Assembly: GCA_013397115.1 (NCBI GenBank)
Contig: VWZW01002569.1
Coordinates: 902,931-966,930 of the forward strand
Length of the DNA: 64,000 nucleotides
Direction of reading: 5' to 3'
Source of the DNA: Edolisoma coerulescens
Taxonomy: Eukaryota > Chordata > Aves > Passeriformes > Campephagidae
The position numbers and the translations under genes are program-made. Below are positions 12,761-24,119 of the stretch, in pieces; position 1 is the stretch's first letter; each line of letters begins with the position of its first letter. Under the pieces are notes generated by a model. The model made no database searches, had not been told where the DNA came from, and was given only the letters and a program-made list of their open reading frames with translations.

Positions 12761-15700
12761 TATATTAGGTGAGATAAAAAATATTTTTGTAACTGTGCAT
12801 TTAAAATTATTTGCACAAGGAAACATCAATATTCTGAAATGTGAATTGGATTTGAAGCTGGGGCAAAGCCCTGAATACTGTTTTGCTTGCAACTTTCAGT
12901 TTAGAAACTTTAAATTCTGGGCTATAATTGTTGTTAATGTGCAATTCCTAAATAACTGTAATATTAAATGGAACATCTGAGAAATGACACTTCTTCATCT
13001 TGGTTTCTTAGATTCTCAAACTGATTCCTGCAGCCTTGAAAGCACAATGCTTATGTTACTACAAAGAAATATATTGGAGATCCAAGCTGGGTATGAATAT
13101 TCTAGAATTCCAGCTAAAGGAACTACCACAAAAAGGCAGCAGATTGTATTCTGTGTTAGAGATAAACTTTTGAGTCACCATCAGCTTAATTTAAAGGCAA
13201 ACAGAAATAGGTAACAAGTAAGGTTTGTAAACACGAGAAATAAAAGAAAGCTTCACTTCTACTTAGTTATTCATCAGTTTACGTCCTTTCTGCAGGCAAT
13301 GCCAGCTTAAATACTCACAGGCCTTATATTCTGGCCTGGTTTTCAACACTCTGAAATTTCTGTCTTCCTCCTCATCCCAGTGTTCCAGCTCATAAGTTTC
13401 ATCACACTAAATTGAACTGGGAAAGTGATGTGAACTGAAGAAACAAATCTTTTAATTTTGTGAAAAAGCTACCTAGGTTACTATTTTTTAGATGGATCAA
13501 CTCCATAGCATGAAGTTTTTCTAAACACTGGATATTATATTTATAGTTCCTCTTAAATTTGCAAGTGGACTTTATTCTAGACACTTACATGGAGTTGATA
13601 ATCCGAGTTCATTGCCAACTATGGCTCTATACCAGCTAATAATAAGAAATAATTTTGATATGTTCAAATCCTGGGCCAATTCTTTAGGTTTATCAAAATA
13701 TAAAATATTCATAGAGCTACAGTGTAAGTACTTTATGCCCTCAATTTTGCCTTATGACCAGAATTCCAAACCAAATTAATTCATTTACGTCAAACGATAT
13801 GAACCCGGAGCATGCTATAATCTAAAATGTGTTTTAAGACTGCAATTTGTGAGAAAAGTTTGGATTTTGTGAGGACCTAGTGGCTTCTTCTTGTGACCCT
13901 GGCAAGGCACTTTGCTTCAGCAAACCCATTTCCTTCTTGCCTACAGTGAGAGTTCTGATAAATATGGACCTTACTAACCATGTAAGACTTGCTGCCAGCT
14001 CTGACACCTCAGTATACCCACGACAGCAGAAAGGGCTATGACCCAGCCAGAAAGCCAGGCTGGCTAAAAGCATGTCTCATCAAAGCATTGATAAGGCAAT
14101 ATAGCATCAACTTCACCTGGAAGCAGTGGAGGTCTTTTGTCATGTGTCCCCATGTCTGGGCTGGGCAAGGCTGTGGGGAGCAGGAGACCAGCCCTGCTTC
14201 AGCACCAATGAGACAGGGACTGATGGCCCTGGGGGGCTGCCATGGGGTCCTGGGCTGTGGGCAGGGTGGGGGTGAAGCCACAGGGAAGCTGGGCAGGGAC
14301 AGGTAGGTCCTTAGTGCTCTCAAGACCCCAACAGGAGACACCAGAAGTGTGTTTAGAGCAAGTCCCACCACAGTAAATAGTTCACAATCTGGGTCACACA
14401 CAGAGATTATCTGCTTTCTCCCATAGCAAGAATAATTAATATTAAAACTGGTCAGAAAATTCAGAAAAAATATTTTATTTTTCCAATTTTTTACTTCCTC
14501 AGAATGCAAATTTTGTGCTAAAATAGTCCAATTGTGATGAAATCCCATTGGAAATCTGCCACCAGACAAGCTTTGAAACTTTTCTTGGCGTCCTGCCAGC
14601 TCTTCTCTGTGGTTCCTCAATAAAGCACCTGCTGGGTGCCGTGACCACGTGTTCCGGGTCCTCCAGGAGCAGCAGGACAGGCAGACAGGTAGATGTTTCT
14701 AGCGCCAAAACCCCGTACTATTCCCAAGCAAACGTGAGCATTACTGGATTTTGATCTAAGCCAGAGTGAGAAGAGTTTTCCAAACATCAAAGTATGCCAC
14801 AAAGAGAAATGATCTTTTTTTTCCCCGTTCAGCTCTACTTCAGTGTATTCAACAAATTGAAGAATGAAGGATTTTGGCAGCAGAACCTTTTTTTTTTCAT
14901 CAAGGACTTAAAAAGACATGAGCAGTTGAGTGTTCTGATTTGGAGGAGTTGCATTAATATACAATTCTTTGTTATCATTTGGACATTTGTTTAAAAAATC
15001 TTACTTTTATTTATTGTTCACATGAAGTCCTATATAAATTTTCAGACAGATGAGATGCAATTGATTTAATCTCATTGGATTACTACAAATCATCTGATGG
15101 GATGTTGTGTAAGACATTTTATTAGTGCAGCTGAAGAAGGTAGGGATTAATAAAATCCTGTCAGATGGAGAAGAGACTGACTCATTGAGGGGGGGAAAGG
15201 AAAGGGAAGAGACAAAAATGAGTATGTTTAAATATACAGTCTGAGTATGTAGAGTTTATCAAGAGAGTTCCTGATAGAGCTTGAGGTCACTTTCAAATTC
15301 CTCTGAATGTGGAACTCTAGGACGAGGAGTCGAAGTCTCCTGAGGACATCTGGCGATGACGGAAAGCTGAGTGATAGCCTTCATATTGCAGAGAATCAGA
15401 AGATTCAAAATAAGGAAAACACTGTCTTTAATGCTGTATATTCTAAAAATGCTACTTAAGAGGATAAAATGCAAGGTCACCCACTTAATACTGAGAATTT
15501 CTGCTCTGAAGTGGAATTTATCCATCGGAAGTGAGAAAGGAGAATGGTATTCTGTGGCATTAGGTAATCATGGGATGACTATGATTCAACAGAACAATGT
15601 AATGCTAAAAAACCAAGTCAAGAACATATCAATTGATCTGGTATTGTGAAGATGGAGAATTACTGATGTCATTGTAAAAAGCTCATGTGGGAGGGTGAAT

Positions 15701-16388
15701 AAAATCCCTATCACCTGTACTCAGAACACATGAGATCATGCTGGAGCAAACACGGAGCAAGCAGAGCAAAGGAACTGAGATACTATCACACGAAGTGCAA
15801 ATAACAGCTCCTTCTAATAGTCTAGGGAAGTGTAGGACAGTGCTGCTCTCTGTGCATACAGCAGGAGGTAATCACTGCTGTAAAAAAAGAACTGTTTGAC
15901 TGCAGAAGAAGATGAAATAAAAAGTGAAGGAGTTTAACTTTGCCATATACCTAGTGAATATTTAAAATCACTGAAATAAAAAGTTAGGAAACATCAATGG
16001 CAAGTAGAATAGCAAAACTAGCAGTAGATGGGGGGCTTGGGGAGTTGCTTTTTCTATTTTTAATCTTTTAATATCAAGATTTTTTTGGATAACTTTAGAA
16101 AATAGATGGTACTTTACAGTTTCCTGCAGTAGGAGCACCGGAAAGTCAGTTGCAGGTAAATTTAGGATAACGTTCAATTACATTTAAGGTCCCAATCTAC
16201 TTGATGGGCAAAGGTAGGATGGGTGGAAATAACCTTTACCAAAAGCAAGAATGACATGGCACTCATAAATAATCAGTTAGACTGCACTTAATTGAGATAA
16301 AGTGTCTCAAAATAGCCATTTTATCTTTTGCATTACAATGAGAAAGGAAGATACACATGTTTGTGGACACTGATTGCAACAAAACCAC
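12761..16388. other. Unique DNA with one GC-rich patch, no gene seen
   Basis: No recognised gene. The only break in the AT-rich background is a G-rich patch at about 14140-14310 (see findings). The 194-residue minus-strand frame at 14036-14620 runs through that patch because GC-rich DNA has few stop codons. It shows Pro/Cys/Ser-rich low-complexity stretches and no domain. Confidence 0.55.
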
Positions 16389-16507
16389 ATTTCTTTTTCT
16401 TTTTTCTTTTCTCTTTTTTCTTTTTTCTTTTTCTTTATTCTTTTTTCTTTTTCTTTTTAATTTTCGTTTTTTCTTTTTTATTTTTTATTTTTCTATTTCT
16501 TTTTTTA
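16389..16507. repeat. T-rich (TTTTTC)n-like tract
   Basis: About 120 bp of almost pure T with C roughly every five to seven bases, an imperfect polypyrimidine microsatellite. The Phe/Leu-rich peptides it encodes are meaningless. Confidence 0.9.
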
Positions 16508-16590
16508 AATTTACCTTGGGTTTGACAGTTAGAACATTAAAGGGGGTATATGGATCCCTTCTGGTTACGCCCTAGGAGAAAGGATTGCAC

Positions 16591-16629
16591 TAGTGTAATA
16601 AAGACTGTGTTGTATTAGTGTAATAAAGA
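16591..16629 (+). repeat. Short direct repeat carrying AATAAA
   Basis: TAGTGTAATAAAGA occurs twice with a 25-bp offset (16591-16604 and 16616-16629), giving two AATAAA signals. It could be a local duplication or the R region of a decayed LTR. No LTR ends were found. Confidence 0.7.
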
Positions 16630-19494
16630 ACTAGACTGTTACCAATATCGCTGTCAGCCTCATCATTCCAAATTCAGCATAATTCTTTAATAACAGAGGT
16701 AAAAAGAATAGAAAATAAGGGCCAAATAATTTTAATGATATCAAAGGCCTTAATCAACAATTTGCTTCATTAAACACAGAATGCATCTCAGCCTGACAGA
16801 AACTCAAATCTGATTAAAAATAGGACAAGTGGTAAATTAGAAATGCTTGACAAGGAAGAAATCAACTGAAAGTATAATTCTCAATCCTTTTATATGCATC
16901 AGTGGGGTACTAATACAATTGTGCAGAAGCCACTTGACTATGTTCGAGTTAAATGAACTCAAACTGGGTGGGTGTTGTGGATGGAGTGACACACTTCACT
17001 CATAAAAGAGAAGTAGAGAGAGAGAGATCGCTATTAAGTGGATTTTAAAATAATTGGATAAAAGATGGAACAGCAGAGCCTCCAAACCTGCTATTCAATG
17101 ATGATATAGTACAGAAAGTTTGCTGTTAGGTAACAACACAAACTCACACAGACTTGCAAACACTTGGGATAAATGTGTTTTAGAGTTTCCTATAGTCACA
17201 TCCTAAAGACTGTCAGAAGTCAAAATTTCTCATCAGCTAATATTTTTCAAACATAAATTTGTTGTTGTGGAAGTTCCTAAAGCCCTGTAGCAGCTGTGGC
17301 ACATTACAGAAGCCATAGCGGAACAGTTAAAAGAAAAAAAAGAATTTAACTATTTCATGGGAAACCCTAGAACTATATGTAATCATAGGGAGCCCTGAAA
17401 CTATAAATTAAATTTAAATTTTCTTTTAAGATATTTGTTTGATCATGTCACCTACAGAAACTTTTTCTCAGTCACATAACAGAGTAGTAGGCCATCTTGC
17501 TTTCCATCCATGAAGTGATTCTTCTAGATTTCAACTCCCTCCGAGACATTGCTAGACTCATTGGCTCTCAACCTTTTTTCTTCTAAGCCAATCTGATGCT
17601 TAAAATTTTCTGTGACAGCTGCTCCTGAGCATTCTTTGTAGAAAGCAAAGATCTGGCAGAAACTTCACATTCCATAACCAAATTATTTCCTTAGTTATGT
17701 GGCCAATCCATTGGTACTGATTGCTGAAATGTTTGTGTATCATTCATTGCCACATCTCAGAGCAAGACAAGTATAATCACTTCCAATTAATTAAAAGAGA
17801 GGCATGTAGATCTTAACATTAACATGTATAAAACATTTTAATATTCTTCACAATCTCATATTCTCCACATCTTTTTGACAATGAAAATTTCAAGAAAAAA
17901 TCCTCCAGTCAGCCACCTTATTCACAGAACATATACTTTCTGAAGAGAAAAAGCATCCCTCCTTCTTTTCTGGGAATTTCAACAGTATTTCAACTATGGA
18001 TGCAGTAGAACAAATAGAAATAAAGGATCATAGGATAAAAGCTGAAGTGTTTTGGGAGAAGTATAGGAAAGCCTCTTTAATACTTTTCCTAGGGGGAGAT
18101 GTTTTGGAGACAGGAGTGGAGAGGAGATTGTGCACTGTGTCAGTGGATGGACACCCATTTTTCTAGCTTCCCTCTTCCTGCTGGGCAAACCTACGCCTGC
18201 AGCCCATTTAAAAATTTTTGCAATAGAGACCCAGGTAAAGAAAATAAAATCAAGAGAAGGGTTGAAAGAACAGATTTTATTTTCTTCTGAATGGCTGAGG
18301 AAGAAAAGTTCTGAAAAATTAGGCACCTATTTTTTTTCCTAGCAAAAATATTAAAAACCAAAGATAAATTATATTATTGCTCTCAAAAATCAGAAAACAT
18401 ATCCCACAGCCATATAAAAATTAAATTATTCTTACTATTGGGTAATATATAAAATTCACAGTAATTTCATGGGAGACCAGACTCTGCCTACCAAAAGTCT
18501 TTATTTATTTCAGCATTTCCATCTTCCATCTAAAAGCAGTACCCACTGCTTGAATTTTTTTTTCTCTTTGAATGACAGTGGTGGTAGAAAGAGCTCCAGA
18601 GACTTCTCATGCCATCTTCAGGAGAATACTGCTTCAATGTGAACTCCCTCAGGAAAGAGCTTACCATAGCAAAGTTACTGAAACCGTTTCTTGAGATGGT
18701 GATTATATTTTTAACTCGTTGGAACATGTAGGAATAGTAGCCTCATATATTCTGGCACCCAAAGTCTCACATATCTTCAGCAGTTCTATACCCAGAAAGT
18801 TTTAATATGATGTATGACAGATTTCATTTTTTTCCACAGAAATCATAAAAAAATCACAGTCCCAGGAGAGTTTTCTCTAATCATTTTCCTACATAAGAGG
18901 GGCAAGAAACTACTTTCTTTTCTTTCGTGCTTTCCAGACAGGTTACCTGAATAACAGCCATTGCATCAGGCATGCAGGCAGAGATAAGACACAGGAAGCA
19001 TGACTTAATTAGACCCTATTTTTATTAACTTGCTTCATTTGGAAGCTGCCCACTAATAATTCCCACTGCATTGGTCATCACTCCTTCCTTAATCGTTTGC
19101 ACATGTAGCTATCACCAGCCGCAGATCAGGTGCCCAGGCTGTTTTGGATGGCTTTATCAGCCCTTAGCCTGAAATCTGAAGGGAATAATAAACTGGTTCC
19201 AGCATAGCTCATAGTAGACAGTGGCAGCTCCATCAGGAATCTTTCTCTTTCTTGATGAACTAAGCCTATAGCAAGGTCCTGTTAAACAGCAGCAGACTAA
19301 ATCCAGTTCCTGAACTGTGAAAGCAGCTCCTAGCAGTGATAGAGGGAAGACCCCAGACATATTTCTGCCTCAACCTAACTGTAAGAGAAAAATTCCCTCC
19401 CAGTTAAAAAAGGTCTTTACTATTAAAACCGGCCTTCAGGGATCCTGGACGTGCCCCTGAGGCCAGAGAGAAGTTTTGGACCAAGACTTACCCT
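16630..19494. other. Unique AT-rich DNA, no gene seen
   Basis: No gene or recognisable interspersed repeat. Short frames near 17994-18342 overlap each other on both strands without any sign of coding constraint. Confidence 0.6.
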
Positions 19495-19712
19495 TGATGG
19501 AGGAGGAACAGGATAGAAAACATTTAAACGACCTGGAGAGGTGGGACTTTTCAGTCCAGAAAAGTCTCAGAAGGGATCTTCTCAAGGTGTGAAAATACCA
19601 GATGAGAGGGAATAATGAGGGAACCAGACTCTTCCTTGTGGTACTCACTGACAGGACAAGAGAAAAAAAAAGAAATTCCATCTGAACAAATAAATTTAAT
19701 TTTTCCTGTGAA
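19495..19712 (+). mobile_element. Old CR1 LINE fragment
   Basis: Diverged 3' part of CR1. In order: 'tttcagtccagaaaag', 'tctcagaagggatcttctcaa', 'gtgaaaatacc', 'aggacaagag', then 'aaattccatctgaacaaa', which match the CR1 landmarks around 'cagcctggagaagag', 'ctcaggggggatcttatc', 'aggacaagaggcaatggg' and 'ttccatctgaacataag'. The terminal tail is missing or decayed beyond about 19712. It is probably older than the CR1 at 58.9 kb. Confidence 0.75.
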
Positions 19713-22368
19713 GACAATCAATTGAATTGATTGCAAATAAATCAAATAACTTGCCATTATTTAATTTAAGGGGGAAAGAAGTTACCCTTGTGCTCAAAGG
19801 TCTTGTACTACTTGATATTTAATAAAAGCAACAAACATTCTGATACCCACAATAAAATCTGGCGATTGGCAAACCTGGTGGTTTGTCGGGTAATTTTTCA
19901 ATGCAGTTTTCACAATTTTTGAGACGTTATTAGGTAAAGACATGCCAGTTAAATACTTCTTGATCAATATGTCTGAGTATAGTGTTATCTGATGTATTGC
20001 AGTTTTAAAAAATGGCATGAGAATGCTTACCACAGGTTGTATGATAATAACACATGCTATGGGCAGCAGCAAGATTATGAAATTTTTAGTGTTGTCATTT
20101 CTTGGTTTCTCTAATGTGAAAAGATGAAGGTGAAAAGCATAGTTTCCTGTCTGTAGGAAACAGGGCCTTTTCTTCCAACCCAATCTTTCCAATGGCAGCA
20201 AGGAGCATCTAACTGTGACTCCTTGTCCACTCTAACAAACTTTAGTAAGCAGAGGGGGCTGGAGGCTTCCAGGCAGGATTTGCTGCCTGCTAAGTTAGTC
20301 CTGGAAAAACTTTTTTGCTGAGAACTGTAGTGGCATGGCCCTCTGCTTTGGAAAAATTGGAATTAAAATGGAATGAGTAATATTTTTCTCTATAAAGGAC
20401 ACATATGCAACAAAGGATACATTTTCACATTTTATAGCCAACCTCTGTATTTGCCACAGCTGCCAGTTTACTAAAATAATTTAGAAAAACAATCACAAAT
20501 AATATTATATTAATAGTTACATCAATAAGAGAGTTCTGTAATGTGGTGATCAAGTTAAAACAGAATTTTTGAAGGTGAAGAAGACTTGAGAGCCAAATCT
20601 AAATAGATTTTGAATTATTCTGCTATTGTGCTAGCATAGTGTTCTTAGCATTATCATTGAACAAACTTGTTTTGTGGTTTCTGTGTGAGTTCTGCTAAGA
20701 GCCAGAGATGGTCCACCTTTTAGTTGCTACTCAAGAAATTGCCATGAAATTTCCTTCTGGTGCTGAAAGTGGTTTACACACTGGTTTAAGTGATAAGGGA
20801 TTTGAGGCACTAAGCACTGATTCAATGATCCAACTGAATTGCCTTCTTCCTTTCCAGTGTGCTGTCACACTAATCTGTCCATTTTCTGTTGCTTGTATTA
20901 TTGTGGTAATATAATATAACCCTGCTAAAAGTGGTTTCAACTTTCCTTTTTTTGTTTGGGTTTTTTTTATTTAATGAGACTTTTCTAATGGCTTTTCTTG
21001 CTTCTTTGGGTACATATACCTGTGACAGAAGACCTTAAATGTGACAAGATGATGCTAAAGCCACTATTTCAAATGTCACTGAAATTCTGATAATAGCATT
21101 ATGCCAGTGGGTGCATTGTGCTCACTGCTTCTGTTCACATGAAATCTTTTGTGAGGCCTCCCTGCCCTGTAAGTCTTAAATTACAAGTGAATTTCCAAAT
21201 GACAGACCAGCTCCAGCAACGTAAAGACTTCAGAGCACAGTGCTATCAGCTGAAATTCAGACACAAGATGCAGCAGAGATCTGTTGAGCTTTTGACAGAT
21301 CAAAATGGTTTCAATGGTTTTGAGCCATTTCTTAGCAGCACACTAAACTGCCTCTCTCTCTTCATTGTCTGCACAGGAGGCCGTTAGAGAGCAGGTGCAA
21401 GAACAGTGTCTCCTTTCCCCTTCCAGCTGGATCCCCAAAGCAGATGGCCTGTCACCCTATTAGCTGCAGGTTTCTTCCTCTGGAGCTCAGAGAGGACAAA
21501 AGTCCCTATTCCAATAGTTATTTATGCTCCTCAGTTTCAAGGTAATAGTGAAACACCCTCAGATATGTATGGATCTAAGGGCAGTTTTTTTGAAGCTGGA
21601 ATTTCCAGCCAGTTCCATGCTCCTGATTGGCTTCCAAATCTTTGTCCTCTTACTGCTGCTGGCTCCCATCCTCCACTGTTTACTACCCGATGTAGGCATT
21701 TCAAAGATGCAGTGTGGAAAAGCAGTGCAGTGCTCTAATTAATTCGCCCATGTTTAACTTTGAACTTATCTCTTTTGACATCAAATCGCAAGCAGCATTA
21801 TGGTGTGATTTGTCTGCAGAACCACAGAGCTTAGAGCAAGTTTAAACTCGCAGTTACTCACCATCTTCTGGGTTCACAGAAAAAGCCAATCATCAACAAC
21901 ATGTCAGGTAACCAGCTCACAGGAGAAAGGGGTTTGGGTACAATTCTGGCTAGTCCCAGCACTGAGCTAACATCTGGACTTAGAGGATTCCTCTTCACTT
22001 GATAGAATGACAGAACTTGATTAACAATTCTGAAAGGCTGGGTTAGATTTTCCTGCTCTCCAGAAAATCGAGGTATTATTAAGAAAATTTAAATATTGGT
22101 TTGGAGCACTAAAACTGTTTTATATTCAGACAGAAAAAAAATTTCTTTTATTAAATTGGTAAGAGATACATTATAAAATTACAGTCTTCTAGCAGGGGAC
22201 AAAAGCATCTGGTATAATGCCACCTACATTGTTCTTTTGCCCTGCTGTTTGCTCTTAACAGGATTACAGCAGTAGAGGACAAAGTGCATTTGTTTCTGCA
22301 TTATCTGCATTCTGCAGCCTGCTGCTGTTCTGCGGTGTTCACTGCTGGAGGCTGACAAAGTGAAGACC
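19713..22368. other. Unique AT-rich DNA with one short palindrome
   Basis: Directly after the CR1 is a 9-bp perfect inverted repeat with a 1-nt spacer (CAATCAATT at 19715-19723, AATTGATTG at 19725-19733). The rest holds no recognised gene or repeat. The 135-residue minus-strand frame at 19794-20201 has a hydrophobic stretch but no family I recognise. Confidence 0.5.
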
Positions 22369-22413
22369 CAATGTTTAAGATAATTTCTCAAGCAATGTTT
22401 AAGATAATTTCTC
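22369..22413. repeat. 24-bp tandem duplication
   Basis: Two adjacent copies: 22369-22392 and 22393-22413, with 21 of 21 compared bases identical (CAATGTTTAAGATAATTTCTC). The perfect identity points to a recent replication-slippage event. Confidence 0.9.
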
Positions 22414-23160
22414 TTTACTTTCTTAAAACAAGGTATAACTGCAGCCAACAGGCTCTGCAGAGATGTATAGTTATAGAGCCTGCAATTATCTTACCAAAAA
22501 AAATGCAAATGTTCATGCTAAAAAGAAATTTACAAGAAGCATCGTCATTAAAGCATCAAGGAAAAAAACCAACAACTTTAGACAAACAAAAAAAATTGCC
22601 ACCAAAAAAAAACCCCCACTTCTCAAACAATTATTGCCCTGGCCATCTTTGTGCTTGAGTTTCTGCCTAGCTGTTATCTCACTGGTAAAGAAAATACATT
22701 ATTTGGGATTTAGGTTCCTGTATCCCTTACTGATTTTAGTTGCTTATTCTGGGAACACGTTTTGTAAAACCAAGAATATTGAAAATAAGTAATTCAGTGC
22801 TGAGTAGGGCTCAATAGTACCTCATTGCAGGTGTCATACCTGGAAAGAAAATGTGGCCAGAGTAATTCATATTGTTGGGCACAATTTTATGTGTGTGTAT
22901 ATATATATATATATATTTCATTCAAATATGGCTTCTATTAGTCAGATAAATAGAATTAAATGATATTTATACTTTTAGCTATATTGCAAAGTCACTGAAA
23001 GACTTCTGGCTTTCATAGCTTGTTTATTTTCAAACTGGGGTTCAAAAGAGACCTAAAATTAATAATGTAGGTATTCTGCCACATTTAAGGGGCGAAGGAG
23101 AGGGAGAATACTCAATTATATTCAGCTGCTACAGTTCTCAGAGGCAAAGGGATACAACCA
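22414..23160. other. AT-rich DNA with a TG/TA microsatellite
   Basis: Holds a short (TG)n(TA)n run at about 22890-22917 and A-rich stretches at 22490-22620. No gene seen. The two overlapping Lys-rich frames at 22371-22792 come from the A-rich DNA. Confidence 0.6.
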
Positions 23161-23262
23161 CAGCCAAAAAAACCTGCAACCAAAAAAAACCAAGCAAAAC
23201 CACCAAAAAACACCCAAACAAACAAGAAAAAAAACAACAATAAAAAAAAAAACCCAAAACTC
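23161..23262. repeat. A/C-rich low-complexity tract
   Basis: A about 100-bp run of A homopolymers broken by C, mostly 'ccaaaaaa' and 'caaac' motifs. Simple sequence. It could be a decayed poly-A-type tail, but no attached retrocopy was recognised. Confidence 0.8.
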
Positions 23263-23474
23263 TAATGTCAATCTGAAAAAGTTTCTTCCAGATTTTTTCA
23301 ATGAAAAAGAATTTTTCTTCCCATAGAACTTGTGGGAAAACCTGACTGCAACCTTGATGTTAAATGATAGCCACTAAGGATGTCAGTGCTACTGAAGCAG
23401 AAATGCACTTTAGCTATTAACGCTAAGATGAAACCTTTATTTCTGAATGGTGGCTTCAGATTACTTAGAGTGAG
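23263..23474. other. Unique DNA before the LTR
   Basis: No recognised feature. The last five bases (GTGAG, 23470-23474) are one copy of the LTR target-site duplication. Confidence 0.6.
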
Positions 23475-24114
23475 TGTCTTGGTTTGAGACAAGTTTAGGG
23501 GGAAACGTTCTGGAAGGAACGTCTCCTCCCCAGAATATAGGTTTCAGCACTCCCTCCCCCACCAATACGAATGGAATTTCTTGGGTGAAAGTGAAAAACA
23601 ACTATTTATTTAACATACAAAGTGCCGGCAGGGCACAGGAAAAAAATGAGTAAGTTAGATAATTAACCTCCTCTCTGCAGAGAAAGCTGGTGGGTTTAGA
23701 GTTCCCTCTGTCGCTGGCTCGGCCCCTCCCGAGGCCCGAGGCCGGGGTGCGGCGTCCCCGCAGCCTCCCCGCCGCTCCGCGGGGCCCGATGGTCTGGTTC
23801 TCGGAACACAGCTGGGCCGAACAGCTCCAGAAGAAGAAGGAGGAAGAAAAAGTTACCACAAGATTTCGGTATGCCGGTATGGGAAAATTTCTTGCCTCAG
23901 CTAACTGGCTGCCTAAAGCAGGAAGGTGCTCCCTCGGCTCTGCAGCGGTGAGAACGCGGGGGTGTGTGAGTCCTTGAACACAAACCGCACTGAAAAATTC
24001 GCCCGGCTTCTCTCCCCCCCTCTCCTGGATCCAGCTTAAAACTATGGGACCCATTTCTGGGCATAAAGCAGACGATAGGGAAATACAGTATTATCATAAA
24101 ATCACCCCAAGACA
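23475..24114 (-). mobile_element. Solo LTR, ERVL-type, CpG-rich
   Basis: A 640-bp solo LTR bounded by perfect 8-bp inverted termini (TGTCTTGG at 23475, CCAAGACA ending 24114) and a perfect 5-bp target-site duplication GTGAG (23470-23474 and 24115-24119). A 5-bp duplication is typical of ERVL/class III-like integrases. A polyadenylation signal AATAAA read on the minus strand (23605-23610) gives minus orientation, leaving U3 on the right and about 130 bp of R/U5 on the left. A dense CpG patch at 23712-23800 lies within the presumed U3/promoter. No internal viral genes remain. The 150-residue minus frame inside it is not a gene. Confidence 0.87.
23605..23610 (-). promoter_or_regulatory. Polyadenylation signal of minus-strand LTR
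   Basis: AATAAA on the minus strand, about 130 bp from the LTR end. It is the main evidence for orientation of the solo LTR at 23475-24114. Confidence 0.55.
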
Positions 24115-24119
24115 GTGAG

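Noticed and set aside
14036..14620. 194-residue minus-strand open frame
   Set aside because: Runs through a GC-rich patch, overlaps frames on the other strand, and shows low-complexity Pro/Ser/Cys composition with no domain.
23602..24054. 150-residue minus-strand open frame
   Set aside because: Lies inside the solo LTR at 23475-24114; LTRs do not encode proteins of this kind and the composition is CpG-driven.
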